Origin: an uncultured Clostridia bacterium
GTDB lineage: Bacteria; Bacillota; Clostridia; Oscillospirales; Acutalibacteraceae
DNA length: 64,000 nucleotides
NCBI GenBank assembly: GCA_944380855.1
Contig: CALWIW010000004.1
Span: forward strand, 32,236 to 96,235
Direction: 5' to 3'
The notes below the pieces were generated by a model. It saw nothing but the letters and a program-made list of their open reading frames with translations. It did not search any database and was not told the DNA's origin. A program made the position numbers and the translations under genes. Below, piece after piece: positions 1 through 8,326 of the stretch; position 1 is the stretch's first letter; every line of letters starts with the position of its first letter.

Positions 1-845
1 GAAGCGTTGAACTTTCCGAATGTGTGGAAAAAGCTCTGTCAGGGGAACACTGTACTCAGGTTTTGGAAAGCAACGGAAGATTTTGCAGAATAGCGTCAAA
101 TCCTGTAAAAAACGGAGAGAAAATTGCAGGAGCCGTTATTGTTATTCTTGATATTACTGAAAACGCAAAAAGAGAGGAGCTAAGACGTGAGTTTACGGCG
201 AATGTTTCTCACGAACTTAAAACTCCTCTTACATCAATTGCAGGCTTTGCCGAGCTTATGAAGTACGGTATGGTAAAACAGGAGGATATAAAGGACTTCT
301 CCGAAAGCATTTACGATGAAGCCCAAAGACTTATTACCCTTGTAAACGATATTTTAAATCTTTCCGCTCTTGACGAGGACGGTGTAAACCGGGAAAAAGA
401 AAGTATTAATCTTTTGGAATTATCAAAAGATGTGGCGAAAAGTCTTAAAATACCCGCAGAAAAGAAAAGTGTTACCCTTACGGTAACAGGAGACAATGTG
501 TTTGTGATGGGGTCAAAGAAAATCTTACGGGAAATGATTTACAATCTTTGTGACAACGGTATCAAATACAACATTGACGGGGGAAAGGTCAATGTTGCTG
601 TTACCGCTGAAAACGGTCACGGAAAACTCGTTGTTTCCGACACGGGTATCGGAATTCCTAAAGAAGACCAAAACAGAGTTTTTGAAAGATTTTACAGGGT
701 TGACAAAAGTCATTCAAGAGAAATCGGGGGAACAGGTCTTGGCCTTTCAATTGTGAAACATTCGGCAATGTTTCATAATGCGGAAATTTATCTTCAGAGC
801 GAACCGGAAAAAGGTACGGTGATTACTGTATTATTTCCCCTTTGA
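1..845 (+). CDS. PhoR-type sensor histidine kinase, 5' truncated by window edge
   Basis: The reading frame is open from the first bases of the window, so the true start lies upstream and only the C-terminal part is present. It shows the tail of a PAS-like domain (ending ILDITENAKREE), the HisKA dimerisation helix with the phospho-acceptor histidine in NVSHELKTPLTSI, then a HATPase_c domain with the N box (NLCDNGIKYN), G1 box (DTGIGIPKED) and G2 box (GGTGLGLSIVKH). This order is that of the PhoR/WalK class, which autophosphorylates and passes phosphate to a response regulator, usually encoded just upstream. The sensor and membrane part, and hence the stimulus, cannot be seen. The gene ends at a hairpin shared with the convergent neighbour. 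Confidence 0.93.
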   Translation, partial: SVELSECVEKALSGEHCTQVLESNGRFCRIASNPVKNGEKIAGAVIVILDITENAKREELRREFTANVSHELKTPLTSIAGFAELMKYGMVKQEDIKDFSESIYDEAQRLITLVNDILNLSALDEDGVNREKESINLLELSKDVAKSLKIPAEKKSVTLTVTGDNVFVMGSKKILREMIYNLCDNGIKYNIDGGKVNVAVTAENGHGKLVVSDTGIGIPKEDQNRVFERFYRVDKSHSREIGGTGLGLSIVKHSAMFHNAEIYLQSEPEKGTVITVLFPL

Positions 846-865
846 GATATAGAATAATTTTAAAC

Positions 866-888
866 ACAGACGTCCTTTGGGCGTCTGT
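866..888. terminator. Hairpin between convergent genes
   Basis: Arms ACAGACG and CGTCTGT enclose a short loop that can add two more G-C pairs. It sits between the end of the kinase gene and the end of the convergent small gene, so it could serve both. The following U tract is poor. Confidence 0.6.
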
Positions 889-890
889 TG

Positions 891-1106
891 TCAGTTAAAG
901 GATAAATCCGCAAGATAATATTCCACTACTTCTTCAAAATGTATCGGGTCTAATTCTTCCCTGTTAAATTCACTGACCATTTCCATTATTGTTTCAAAGC
1001 TGTCGGTTATGTCTTCAAGCCGCATAAGCTCTTGGCTTTCGCTTATTGCGGATATGCCGTATGAAATCCTGTCGTCAAAGACAGTTTTGATTACCCGATA
1101 ATACAT
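891..1106 (-). CDS. Small DUF6514-like protein
   Basis: This encodes a 71-residue soluble acidic protein with no signal peptide or membrane segment. The pattern YGISAISES, then a helix with ITDSF, then LDPIHFEEVVEYYL, resembles the DUF6514 family of small Clostridia proteins. That assignment is from memory of the family pattern and is moderate. A good ribosome-binding site (GGGGGAC) lies about six bases before the ATG, and a plausible sigma-A promoter lies about 75 bases upstream. It is monocistronic and convergent with the sensor kinase gene. No function is known. Confidence 0.7.
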   Translation of the reverse strand: MYYRVIKTVFDDRISYGISAISESQELMRLEDITDSFETIMEMVSEFNREELDPIHFEEVVEYYLADLSFN

Positions 1107-1179
1107 TCTTGTCCCCCGTACATTATGATAATAAAATGTGAAAATATCAATACATAATGTGAATAAATACCACTAACTT

Positions 1180-1208
1180 AATTTATCATTTATGATGATA
1201 GATGTCAA
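1180..1208 (-). promoter_or_regulatory. Sigma-A-type promoter for the DUF6514-like gene
   Basis: On the minus strand TTGACA (1208-1203) is followed after 17 bases by TAAATT (1185-1180). The transcript would begin about 70 bases before the start codon, in a very AT-rich region that otherwise shows no gene. Confidence 0.5.
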
Positions 1209-1338
1209 TATTAATTACAATAATGTAATTATAAATACATATTAAAATTTTACGGAAAAAACAATTTTAAATGTTTTATATTTACCATGACATAAAAGTG
1301 AAAGTTTACTGAAAAATCATCTTATAGATTGTGCTTTG

Positions 1339-1367
1339 TTGACAATGATTGATAAAGCCGTTATAAT
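1339..1367 (+). promoter_or_regulatory. Consensus sigma-A promoter of the zinc-ribbon gene
   Basis: TTGACA (1339-1344), 17-base spacer, TATAAT (1362-1367): a perfect consensus. Transcription would start near 1374, which rules out the possible ATG at 1376 as an efficient start and favours the ATG at 1418. Confidence 0.85.
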
Positions 1368-1417
1368 TTAAAACGATGGAATATGAAAAAATTATTGTAA
1401 TTGAAAGGGTGTTGTTT

Positions 1418-2290
1418 ATGTCTTTTTTCAGCGATCTCGGTAAGGCATTCAGTTCTTCCGGTTCAAACAACGTACAAAATACTAATGCAGGTTCTGATAT
1501 TTCTAAGCTTAACAGAACAATTAACGAAAATAAAAGCAAGATAGAGAACGCATATAAAGAAATAGGAAATATTTATTTTAATACATACGGTGAAAATCCG
1601 GCTCCGGAACTTGCCGAAAAGGTAAATTTTATCAAACAGCTTACAAGCGATATAGAAAAAATGGAGGAAGAAATTAAGCTCCTTAACGGATATATCCGTT
1701 GTCCGAAATGTGCGGTTTTGGTAAAAAATACCGATTTTGTTTGCTATAACTGCGGAGAAAAATTAAGAGCTCCGGAAGTTGATAATCGTTGCCCCGGCTG
1801 CGGAGCAGAGATGATTCCAAATGCGTCTTTTTGTACAAAATGCGGAAGACCTGTGACAGCGGCCCAGCAATCACAGCAGCCCCAACAGTCTGTAGCTTTT
1901 CAGGAGCCACAGCAGCCCCAGCAGTCTGTAGTTTTTCAGGAGCCGCAGCAGCCCCAGCAGTCCGTAGTTTTCCAGGAGCCGCAGCAGCCCCAGCAGTCTG
2001 TGGTTTTTCAGCAGCCGCAGCAGCCCCAGCCTCCTGTAACTTTCCAGCAACCACAGCAACCTCAGCAGGTTAATCTGGTTCAGCAGCCGGCAAGTTCTTA
2101 CCAGCATAATCAACAGGCTTCACCTATGCAGCAGCCTGTAAATTATCAGCAGCCGCCTGTTGAGCAGTCAGCACCGGTTCAGCCTGAAATTCCTAAGCCG
2201 GAAAAGCCGAATGTTAAGGTATGTCATTACTGCGGCTATGAAATGGACGCAAGCAATTCATTTTGCCTGAGATGCGGAGAGAAATTATAA
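1418..2290 (+). CDS. Zinc-ribbon protein with a Q/P-rich tandem repeat
   Basis: The product has 290 residues. An N-terminal region with an amphipathic helix, probably coiled coil (residues about 20-90), is followed by two zinc-ribbon CxxC pairs (CPKC/CYNCG and CPGCG/CTKCG), then a low-complexity Q/P segment with five copies of a 12-residue repeat of the type QQPQQSVVFQEP, and a final C-terminal zinc ribbon (CHYCG/CLRCG). There is no signal peptide. The start at 1418 is chosen because AAAGGG lies upstream and the longer frame begins on top of the transcription start. Zinc ribbons with disordered linkers suggest protein or nucleic-acid binding, but the function is unknown. Confidence 0.8.
   Translation: MSFFSDLGKAFSSSGSNNVQNTNAGSDISKLNRTINENKSKIENAYKEIGNIYFNTYGENPAPELAEKVNFIKQLTSDIEKMEEEIKLLNGYIRCPKCAVLVKNTDFVCYNCGEKLRAPEVDNRCPGCGAEMIPNASFCTKCGRPVTAAQQSQQPQQSVAFQEPQQPQQSVVFQEPQQPQQSVVFQEPQQPQQSVVFQQPQQPQPPVTFQQPQQPQQVNLVQQPASSYQHNQQASPMQQPVNYQQPPVEQSAPVQPEIPKPEKPNVKVCHYCGYEMDASNSFCLRCGEKL
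1874..2053 (+). repeat. Five in-frame copies of a 36-bp repeat
   Basis: A 36-base unit (12 codons) is repeated five times inside the zinc-ribbon gene, the first four copies nearly identical and the last diverged. It encodes Q/P-rich linker. It also creates long open frames on the other strand and in other phases that are not genes. Confidence 0.85.
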
Positions 2291-2324
2291 TTTAAAGTTA
2301 TTTTACGAAGTGAGAGGTAATCCT

Positions 2325-3032
2325 ATGGAAAAAACCTTTGTTACTGCCATTGTTGTGGCTGCCGGAGGCTCTACGAGAATGGGCGGTCATGTCAGCAAAC
2401 AGCTTATGTGTATTCTCGGAAAATCCGTTATTGAGCATACTCTCGGGGCTTTCGAAAATTCTGACAGCATTGACGAGGTTATCGTTGTGGCAAGAGACTG
2501 CGATAAAGAGGAAATTGAAAAGCGTATTGAAAGAAACGGCTTTAAGAAAATTAAAAACATTGTCACAGGCGGTAAAACGAGAAGTGAAAGTGTCAGAAAC
2601 GGTATAAGCAGGTGCGATAAAAAGACAACTCACGTAGCTATACATGACGGAGCAAGACCCATGGTTACTCCGGAAGATATTGAAAATGTAGTAGGCGTGG
2701 GTATATGCACAGGCGGAGCAACCTTGGGAACTAAGGTTATTGACACTATAAAAATAATAGGAAAAGACGGTATTATTATCTCCACTCCGGAAAGAGAGAA
2801 GCTTGTGGCTGTGCAGACGCCCCAGGTATTCAGACTTGAAGAGTACATTGCGGCTCTTGACCAATTAAAAGAAAAAGGCAAGGAAGCGGAATTTACCGAC
2901 GATTGTGCTATTTTTGAAGCAACAGGAAGAAACGTAAAAGTGGTTGAGGGAAGCAGAGAAAATATTAAAATCACCACTATGGAGGATATTACTGCTGCTG
3001 AAAATATCCTGCGAAACAGGAGAAAGGCTTGA
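2325..3032 (+). CDS. ispD: 2-C-methyl-D-erythritol 4-phosphate cytidylyltransferase
   Basis: IspD transfers CMP from CTP to methylerythritol phosphate, the third step of the MEP isoprenoid pathway. The 235-residue product carries the nucleotide-binding loop [10 protein letters not shown] followed by SKQL, the HDGARPMV motif, and a C-terminal [10 protein letters not shown] close to the family's usual end. The ATG at 2325 follows GAGAGG at 2312-2317 with good spacing; a GTG 15 bases upstream would overlap that ribosome-binding site. ispF starts four bases after the stop, so the two are co-transcribed. Other MEP genes (dxr, ispG) lie about 40 kb away in this window. Confidence 0.95.
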   Translation: MEKTFVTAIVVAAGGSTRMGGHVSKQLMCILGKSVIEHTLGAFENSDSIDEVIVVARDCDKEEIEKRIERNGFKKIKNIVTGGKTRSESVRNGISRCDKKTTHVAIHDGARPMVTPEDIENVVGVGICTGGATLGTKVIDTIKIIGKDGIIISTPEREKLVAVQTPQVFRLEEYIAALDQLKEKGKEAEFTDDCAIFEATGRNVKVVEGSRENIKITTMEDITAAENILRNRRKA

Positions 3033-3036
3033 GTTT

Positions 3037-3516
3037 ATGGATATAAGAGTGGGACACGGTTATGATGTACACCGGCTTGTGGAAAACAGAAAGCTTATTT
3101 TAGGCGGAGTGGAAATTTCTTGGGAAAAAGGACTTTTGGGACACAGCGATGCAGATGTTCTGCTTCATGCAATAAGCGATGCAATTTTGGGTGCCGCCGC
3201 CTTGGGAGATATAGGCAGGCATTTTCCCGATACCGACGAAAAATACAAAGGGGCTGACAGCCTCCTGCTTCTTAAAGAGGTGTGCCAAAAGGTATTTGAA
3301 AAAGGTTTCCGTGTGTCAAATATTGATGCTACCGTAATTGCACAAAAGCCTAAGCTTAAAGAGTATATTCCGAAAATGTGTGAGAATGTAGCAAAGGTTT
3401 GCGGCATAGACACAGACAGAGTCAATATAAAGGCAACAACCGAAGAAAAGCTTGGTTTTACAGGCAGGCAAGAGGGAATTTCTGCACACAGCGTTTGTCT
3501 TTTGATTAAAGAATAA
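3037..3516 (+). CDS. ispF: 2-C-methyl-D-erythritol 2,4-cyclodiphosphate synthase
   Basis: IspF cyclises CDP-methylerythritol phosphate to methylerythritol cyclodiphosphate with release of CMP. The 159-residue product has the family's usual length and hallmarks: the N-terminal [10 protein letters not shown] with metal-binding Asp and His, [23 protein letters not shown], and the C-terminal [14 protein letters not shown] longer frame opening at 2944 inside ispD is rejected, because the family begins with this RVGHGYD segment and the ATG at 3037 follows AGGAG/AAAGG. It is the second gene of the ispD-ispF pair; the next gene starts 40 bases later with its own strong ribosome-binding site. Confidence 0.95.
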   Translation: MDIRVGHGYDVHRLVENRKLILGGVEISWEKGLLGHSDADVLLHAISDAILGAAALGDIGRHFPDTDEKYKGADSLLLLKEVCQKVFEKGFRVSNIDATVIAQKPKLKEYIPKMCENVAKVCGIDTDRVNIKATTEEKLGFTGRQEGISAHSVCLLIKE

Positions 3517-3556
3517 AAGTGTAAAAGATATTTTTACCTGCGGAGGATTAAATGAT

Positions 3557-5161
3557 ATGCACAAGGGAATAAAAAAAAGAAAGACTTTTTTCAAAAAAGC
3601 ATTTTCTTTGACTATGGGATTATTTTTATCGGTATGCTCGGCGGCAGGACTGACAGGCTGTGCTGCACAAGAGCCGGACAAGTATCCGGATAAGGAAGCA
3701 TTAAAGATTGCTATTGTTAATTTTTATGATTCAGATAACAGCGTGGAATTTAATCAGGCAGTAGTAAATAAAGTCAACGAGTATTTAGACAACATGAACT
3801 GCGAATATAAGGTTGAATTTTCAGGCATAACAATAAAGGACGAGAATTTCAAAGAAAGCGACGCATACCAAAATCTCAAAAATGCAGATATTGTTTATGC
3901 TACTCCCTCATATGTTACGAAAGATGATAAGGTGCAGATGATAGATGTGCTTAACGCCCTTGTTGAGGACGGTTATGCACAAAAGCTTGATGAAAGCCTG
4001 GGTGAAGGACTTTCTCAGGCGGCTTCTGTAATTGAAAATTACGGTTTTCAGTTAGAAGAAGATGTTTACTCCTTGCCGCTTAATGTGCAGATACCCGTAA
4101 GTGCCGGAATTAAAATCGAAAAAGAGCTTTTCGAGAAATCAGGGTTTGAGCCAAGGGCTTTGGAAAGTTTTGAGGACTGTGAGGAGCTGTTCGAAAAGCT
4201 TTCAAAGGCAGACGAAGAAAGGGCTTTTTTGTTTGTTGATCAATCGGCAAGTACAGTAGGATATATTGAGATTGGATATAAGACCACAAAGCCTGCAATT
4301 ATGGACTATATGAAAGACTATATGTTTGTAAGTGCGTCTACGGCAATTGATTTGAAAACTGGTAAGGCAGTAGATGTTTACGACTGTGAGGAGATAAGTA
4401 ATTATCTTAAAACTATGTATTCATATTCCGAAAAAGGGTATACTACCGGAACTTCCAAGGACTCAAGAGCAATGTTTGATATAGCGGTTTACCCTGAGCC
4501 GTATATGGAGAAGAACGGTTCTGATGATGAAGATTCCTACTACTATGTTTTGCCCATAGGAGAAATGATTTCGGGATATACAAGAGAAACACCCGTAACG
4601 GGAGTTTGTATTTCTTCAAAAACCTCACATCAGGACTGGGCTGAAGAATTTTTAAATCTTGTATACAGCAACAGGGATTTCAGAAAAACTGTTATGTTCG
4701 GCAACACGGATATGAATGTTGAGGAATATCTCGCTTATATAGAGAAAAATCCCAGAAAAGGACTTAATCCCACTTATTCGGTTCCTTTCACCGAAATGGA
4801 CGAGGATTTGAATAATATATATAACTACACTGACCTTGAGGGAAACACCTTAACCATGGAGGAAATATATAGGGCGGCAACCGAACAGGCTCCCGATTCT
4901 ATGTTCTGTATAGACGACGTTGATTTTAAATCCCTTGAAGAAATGATACTGACCGTTGATAAAAAAATGGAGGAAATTCTCAGAGATATGCCGTATATAT
5001 TTGCTGACGGCGGTGTGCTTTCCGAAACCGACCCGTCAACGGAAGAAACTTATATTAACGAGGACACAATCGAAAAAGGTCTTGACAGTATAAGCAAACA
5101 AATGGAAGAAAGCGGCGGAACTAAGATAACCGAATCCATTAATAAGCAGTTGGAAAATTAA
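3557..5161 (+). CDS. Large lipoprotein resembling an extracellular solute-binding protein
   Basis: The 534-residue product begins with a lysine-rich segment, a hydrophobic helix and a lipobox LTGC with the acylated cysteine at residue 35. The mature part starts ALKIAIVNFYDSDN and has the mixed alpha/beta look of an ABC sugar-type solute-binding protein (family 1-like), including a likely hinge region (TPVTGVCISSKTSHQDWAEEFLNLVYSN). No permease or ATPase genes lie beside it, so its transporter, if any, is elsewhere, or it acts as a sensor lipoprotein. The ATG at 3557 is placed ten bases after GGAGG. It ends before repeat copy 1. Confidence 0.75.
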   Translation: MHKGIKKRKTFFKKAFSLTMGLFLSVCSAAGLTGCAAQEPDKYPDKEALKIAIVNFYDSDNSVEFNQAVVNKVNEYLDNMNCEYKVEFSGITIKDENFKESDAYQNLKNADIVYATPSYVTKDDKVQMIDVLNALVEDGYAQKLDESLGEGLSQAASVIENYGFQLEEDVYSLPLNVQIPVSAGIKIEKELFEKSGFEPRALESFEDCEELFEKLSKADEERAFLFVDQSASTVGYIEIGYKTTKPAIMDYMKDYMFVSASTAIDLKTGKAVDVYDCEEISNYLKTMYSYSEKGYTTGTSKDSRAMFDIAVYPEPYMEKNGSDDEDSYYYVLPIGEMISGYTRETPVTGVCISSKTSHQDWAEEFLNLVYSNRDFRKTVMFGNTDMNVEEYLAYIEKNPRKGLNPTYSVPFTEMDEDLNNIYNYTDLEGNTLTMEEIYRAATEQAPDSMFCIDDVDFKSLEEMILTVDKKMEEILRDMPYIFADGGVLSETDPSTEETYINEDTIEKGLDSISKQMEESGGTKITESINKQLEN

Positions 5162-5180
5162 ATGTTTTACTAATACAAAT

Positions 5181-5407
5181 AGGTTGCATAGCAAATGTTG
5201 GGGGATTGGGATTCCAAAGGGACTACGTCCCTTTGGCAGGTGGTTTGGAGGACAGCGTCCTCCAAGGTCTTAAAATGCTGTAAAAAACGCAGGAGGGGAG
5301 CAAAAAACAGTTCGGTGAACTGTTTTTTGCTGGGGAACCCACGTCAGGGGTTCCCCGATAACCCTTTATTTTTCTTAATTCACTTTTTACCTCAACTATT
5401 GACAAAT
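5181..5407 (+). repeat. 227-bp multi-hairpin dispersed repeat, copy 1
   Basis: This is the forward-oriented copy of an element also present at 41129-41356 and 49660-49892. It holds four near-perfect hairpins: CCAAAGGGAC/GTCCCTTTGG (5214-5236), TTGGAGGAC/GTCCTCCAA (5245-5265), GCAAAAAACAGTTC and its complement (5300-5330), and GGGGAACCC/GGGTTCCCC (5332-5356). The ends are imperfect inverted repeats around CAA-N2-GTTGRGG. It carries no plausible transposase, so it is a MITE-like or structured-RNA repeat. Its orientation is defined here as plus. Confidence 0.85.
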
Positions 5408-5420
5408 AAACTATAAATAA

Positions 5421-5460
5421 AAGCTCATGGCAAAAGAAATATGCCATGAGCTTAATTTTT
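5421..5460. terminator. Bidirectional rho-independent terminator
   Basis: Perfect 12-bp arms AAGCTCATGGCA (5421-5432) and TGCCATGAGCTT (5442-5453) are followed by AATTTTT on the plus strand and TTATTT on the minus strand. It lies between the repeat and the 3' end of the symporter gene. Confidence 0.85.
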
Positions 5461-5474
5461 GTACCTGTGCTTTA

Positions 5475-6803
5475 TTACGCTGCTGTTACGGTATTGTATA
5501 TGTTTACAAATCCGCTGACTGTAACAACAAGGATTAAAACAGGGGTTATATATTTAATTGTAAAAATCCATATTTTTGCAAGCTTGAATTTCTTTGCACC
5601 CAATGTCATTTCGTTTGCAAGAATTTTCGGCTCCCATCTCCAGCCCACAAACCAGCACATCAAAAGACCGCTGAGAGGGAGAAGAATATTGTCGGTAAAC
5701 ACACTCATCAAATCAAAGAAGTTGTAACCGGCAATATTAAAGCCTGACAAAGCTCCTGTTGCAAGACAGCTGGGAACTCCTAAAAGAAATACTGCAAGAC
5801 CTACGCCCAAAACGGCTTTTTTTCTGCCGATTTTCCACTTCTGTGTAACGAAAGAAACGGAAACCTCAAGGAGAGCAATTCCACTTGTTACTGCGGCAAA
5901 GAATACAAGAATAAAGAATGCAATTGCGAAAATAAATCCGCCGCCTATTTCGCTGAAGATTTTCGGCAAAATTCCGAAAATAAGTCCGGGGCCTTGCTCA
6001 ACGTCAAGTCCAAATGAGAACACAGCAGGGAATATTGCTATACCTGCCAAAACCGCAATGGCTGTATCCATAACGGCAACCTGAGCACAGCTTTTTGGAA
6101 TGTTTTCGTCCTTTTTCAAATAGCTTCCGTAGGTTATGGTGATACCCATACATAAGCTCAGAGAGTAGAAAACCTGTCCCAAAGCTTCGCTTATGGAAGT
6201 AAAGGTAAAGGAAGAATTGTCCGATGGAAGAAACATAAATTTAAGTCCCTCAACAGCATTGGGCAGGGTAACAGTTCTTACAATAATTATAATCATAAGA
6301 ATAAAGAGAGCCGGCATCATAAACTTGCTGGCTTTTTCTATGCCCTTAACGCCCATAAGGCAGATAATAACCGCAGAAGCCATAAACAGGAAATGCCACA
6401 GCACAGTTTCGTTGCTTGCGGAGAACGCCGCAAAATCTGCCGGAGCGTTGGCTGTTGTCACATAGCTGAAAAGATATTTTAATATCCAGCCGCCGATAAC
6501 GCTGTAGTAGCTTAAAATTACAAAAGCGGCAAATACGCCTAAAAATCCGACTATACCGGCTTTTTTGTTGATTTTTTTGTAGCTTTCAACGGGATTTTTT
6601 CCGGAATATCTTCCGAGGCTCATTTCCAGCATCATAACCGGAAGTCCTAAGATTACAATGAACAAAAGATAAACGATAAGGAAAGAAAATCCGCCGTTTC
6701 GTCCCATTATATATGGGAATTTCCATAGATTTCCAAGACCGATTGCCGCTCCGGCGGTAGCCAAAACAAAGCCCAAACGGCTTGACCATTGATTGTTTTT
6801 CAT
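5475..6803 (-). CDS. Sodium-dependent transporter, NSS/SNF family
   Basis: The 442-residue membrane protein opens with WSSRLGFVLATAGAAIGLGNLWKFPY, cited here in two parts as the family's TM1 signature: GFVLATAGAAIGLGN then LWKFPYIMGRNGG. This is the sodium- and substrate-binding unwound helix of LeuT/MhsT-type symporters. About eleven hydrophobic segments follow, matching the short bacterial branch of the neurotransmitter:sodium symporter family, which imports amino acids or related amines with Na+. The substrate cannot be read from sequence. The ATG follows GAAAGG, and an extended -10 promoter lies upstream. It is monocistronic and divergent from the lipoprotein/ABC operon. Confidence 0.92.
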   Translation of the reverse strand: MKNNQWSSRLGFVLATAGAAIGLGNLWKFPYIMGRNGGFSFLIVYLLFIVILGLPVMMLEMSLGRYSGKNPVESYKKINKKAGIVGFLGVFAAFVILSYYSVIGGWILKYLFSYVTTANAPADFAAFSASNETVLWHFLFMASAVIICLMGVKGIEKASKFMMPALFILMIIIIVRTVTLPNAVEGLKFMFLPSDNSSFTFTSISEALGQVFYSLSLCMGITITYGSYLKKDENIPKSCAQVAVMDTAIAVLAGIAIFPAVFSFGLDVEQGPGLIFGILPKIFSEIGGGFIFAIAFFILVFFAAVTSGIALLEVSVSFVTQKWKIGRKKAVLGVGLAVFLLGVPSCLATGALSGFNIAGYNFFDLMSVFTDNILLPLSGLLMCWFVGWRWEPKILANEMTLGAKKFKLAKIWIFTIKYITPVLILVVTVSGFVNIYNTVTAA

Positions 6804-6866
6804 AATATTAACCTTTCTTCAGTATTTGTCTTGTCACAATCAAAGTGAAAGACGATATTTAAAGTA

Positions 6867-6895
6867 ATTATATCAAATTTTCACATTGTACACAA
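6867..6895 (-). promoter_or_regulatory. Promoter of the NSS transporter gene
   Basis: On the minus strand TTGTGT (6895-6890), 17-base spacer, TATAAT (6872-6867), with TG one base before the -10 box (extended -10). Confidence 0.6.
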
Positions 6896-6941
6896 GAGAA
6901 GAAACAGAAATTGCCGGAATTTTAAAATAATATGGTATATT

Positions 6942-6970
6942 TTGACTGTGTTGGTAAAAAAACATATAAA
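6942..6970 (+). promoter_or_regulatory. Promoter of the lipoprotein/ABC operon
   Basis: TTGACT (6942-6947), 17-base spacer, TATAAA (6965-6970). This would give an untranslated leader of about 115 bases before the TTG start at 7092. Confidence 0.6.
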
Positions 6971-7091
6971 ATTATACGGTTATATTTTAACTAATTATTA
7001 AAAGTTTATTAATTATTTCTTAAAATTATTGTTGTTTTTGAAATTAAATGTTAAAATTTACTTGAGAAGGATGAAAACGGAGGTGGTTGTT

Positions 7092-8312
7092 TTGAAAAGG
7101 AATATTAAAAAAGTAACATCTATAGTATTGGTAGTTTTTCTTTTAATTTTAAGCGGATGCGGAGGAGATGTTGACTATACTAAGGCTCCAACGGTCGAAG
7201 GGGAAACGCAGGAGAGTTTTGAAAACAACGAGGAGTTTTTAAAACACATTGAATTTACAATAAACGATAAAATTACTGTTAATGCAGATATTAATATTGC
7301 GGACAACGTAAATTTGTCAGATATTAAAATTTATAACGGTGTAACTCAGTCCTATAATGTAAATGTGAATTATTCAGAACTGTTTGAAATTGATGATAAA
7401 AATGTTATTAACAAGTTTGAGGAGGAGTATACCCCGGGAGTTATTTCCCAACGATACGACTATGAGGACGGCAGTATTCTTGTAGCTACTGAGAATGGCA
7501 TAACTTATAGGTCAGAAAGAGAAAAAAATTACAGTTCAATGCTGGATTATTGTTATTACACTGAGAACATAGCTGATAATTTGGACTGCGGACATGATTT
7601 ATCGTTTCTTACAAGAGACGAGGCTGAAAGCAAAGCAAGAGAATATATTGAGGCGGCTTTCGGTAAGGATATTGAATATTCGGTGGATAGGGTAATTTCA
7701 GTAGATAAAGAAACGCTGAAAAATTATTACAGAGATGGTAAAGACTGTTCAGATGGCTGTTATATAATATTTTATAATCAGATTTTTAATGGAATTTCAA
7801 TGCCTTTTTTCAAAGTTCCTGCCGGTGAAACAAATAACGGTTTTGACAGCTTGGGAACAAAGACATATATTCCTCGTCCTATAATTATTGATGAAAAGGG
7901 ACTGGTTTATTTTACAACACTTAGGCAAGACGGAATATTAAAATGTACAGAAGTCACTCAAAAAGGACAGAGTATCATCTCCCCTGAGAAGGCATTGGAA
8001 AAAATAAGCAAATCCATAGAAGCCGGAACAGGCGGTTACGGAGAGGTTTTTGATATAAGGCTTTGTTATATTGATTTTCTGAAAGGTACCGATACGGAAA
8101 ATCCAAAAGAGTACGAAATTCGTCCGGTTTGGATATTTTCACTCAGAACATCGTTACAGAAAATTGAAGAAAGAGACAATTTACAGCTATCGGATATAGT
8201 AGACAATTCTGTTATGTCGTGGACAGTAGACGCAATTACGGGAGATTTTGTGATGAGCGGTGTTTGGCCGTTGGCACATAATTATATACAAGAGGATATT
8301 CAGCAATCCTGA
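7092..8312 (+). CDS. Lipoprotein of unknown function, first gene of an ABC exporter operon
   Basis: From the TTG at 7092 the product has 406 residues and starts with a textbook lipoprotein signal: KRNIKK, a hydrophobic stretch, and lipobox LSGC. This start is preferred because GGAGGTGG lies eight bases upstream; an ATG at 7029 or 7071 would place extra charged residues before the signal and lacks a spaced ribosome-binding site. The mature part has no recognised catalytic motif. It is rich in acidic residues and ends in a region of probable beta strands (VWIFSLRTSL, SWTVDAITGDFVM). It precedes two permeases and an ATPase by short gaps, so it probably assists or senses for that transporter. I do not recognise the family with certainty. 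Confidence 0.75.
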   Translation: MKRNIKKVTSIVLVVFLLILSGCGGDVDYTKAPTVEGETQESFENNEEFLKHIEFTINDKITVNADINIADNVNLSDIKIYNGVTQSYNVNVNYSELFEIDDKNVINKFEEEYTPGVISQRYDYEDGSILVATENGITYRSEREKNYSSMLDYCYYTENIADNLDCGHDLSFLTRDEAESKAREYIEAAFGKDIEYSVDRVISVDKETLKNYYRDGKDCSDGCYIIFYNQIFNGISMPFFKVPAGETNNGFDSLGTKTYIPRPIIIDEKGLVYFTTLRQDGILKCTEVTQKGQSIISPEKALEKISKSIEAGTGGYGEVFDIRLCYIDFLKGTDTENPKEYEIRPVWIFSLRTSLQKIEERDNLQLSDIVDNSVMSWTVDAITGDFVMSGVWPLAHNYIQEDIQQS

Positions 8313-8326
8313 AAGGACGTGTAAAA

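Noticed and set aside
1874-2053. CRISPR-like direct repeats
   Set aside because: Contiguous in-frame 36-bp units without spacers inside a protein-coding gene.
1683-2113. Long antisense and alternate-phase frames rich in Ala/Gly or Leu/Arg over the zinc-ribbon gene
   Set aside because: They are by-products of the 36-bp coding repeat; the sense frame has promoter, ribosome-binding site and zinc-ribbon motifs.
2944-3036. N-terminal extension of IspF into ispD
   Set aside because: The IspF family starts at the RVGHGYDVH segment, and the ATG at 3037 has suitable ribosome-binding sequence.
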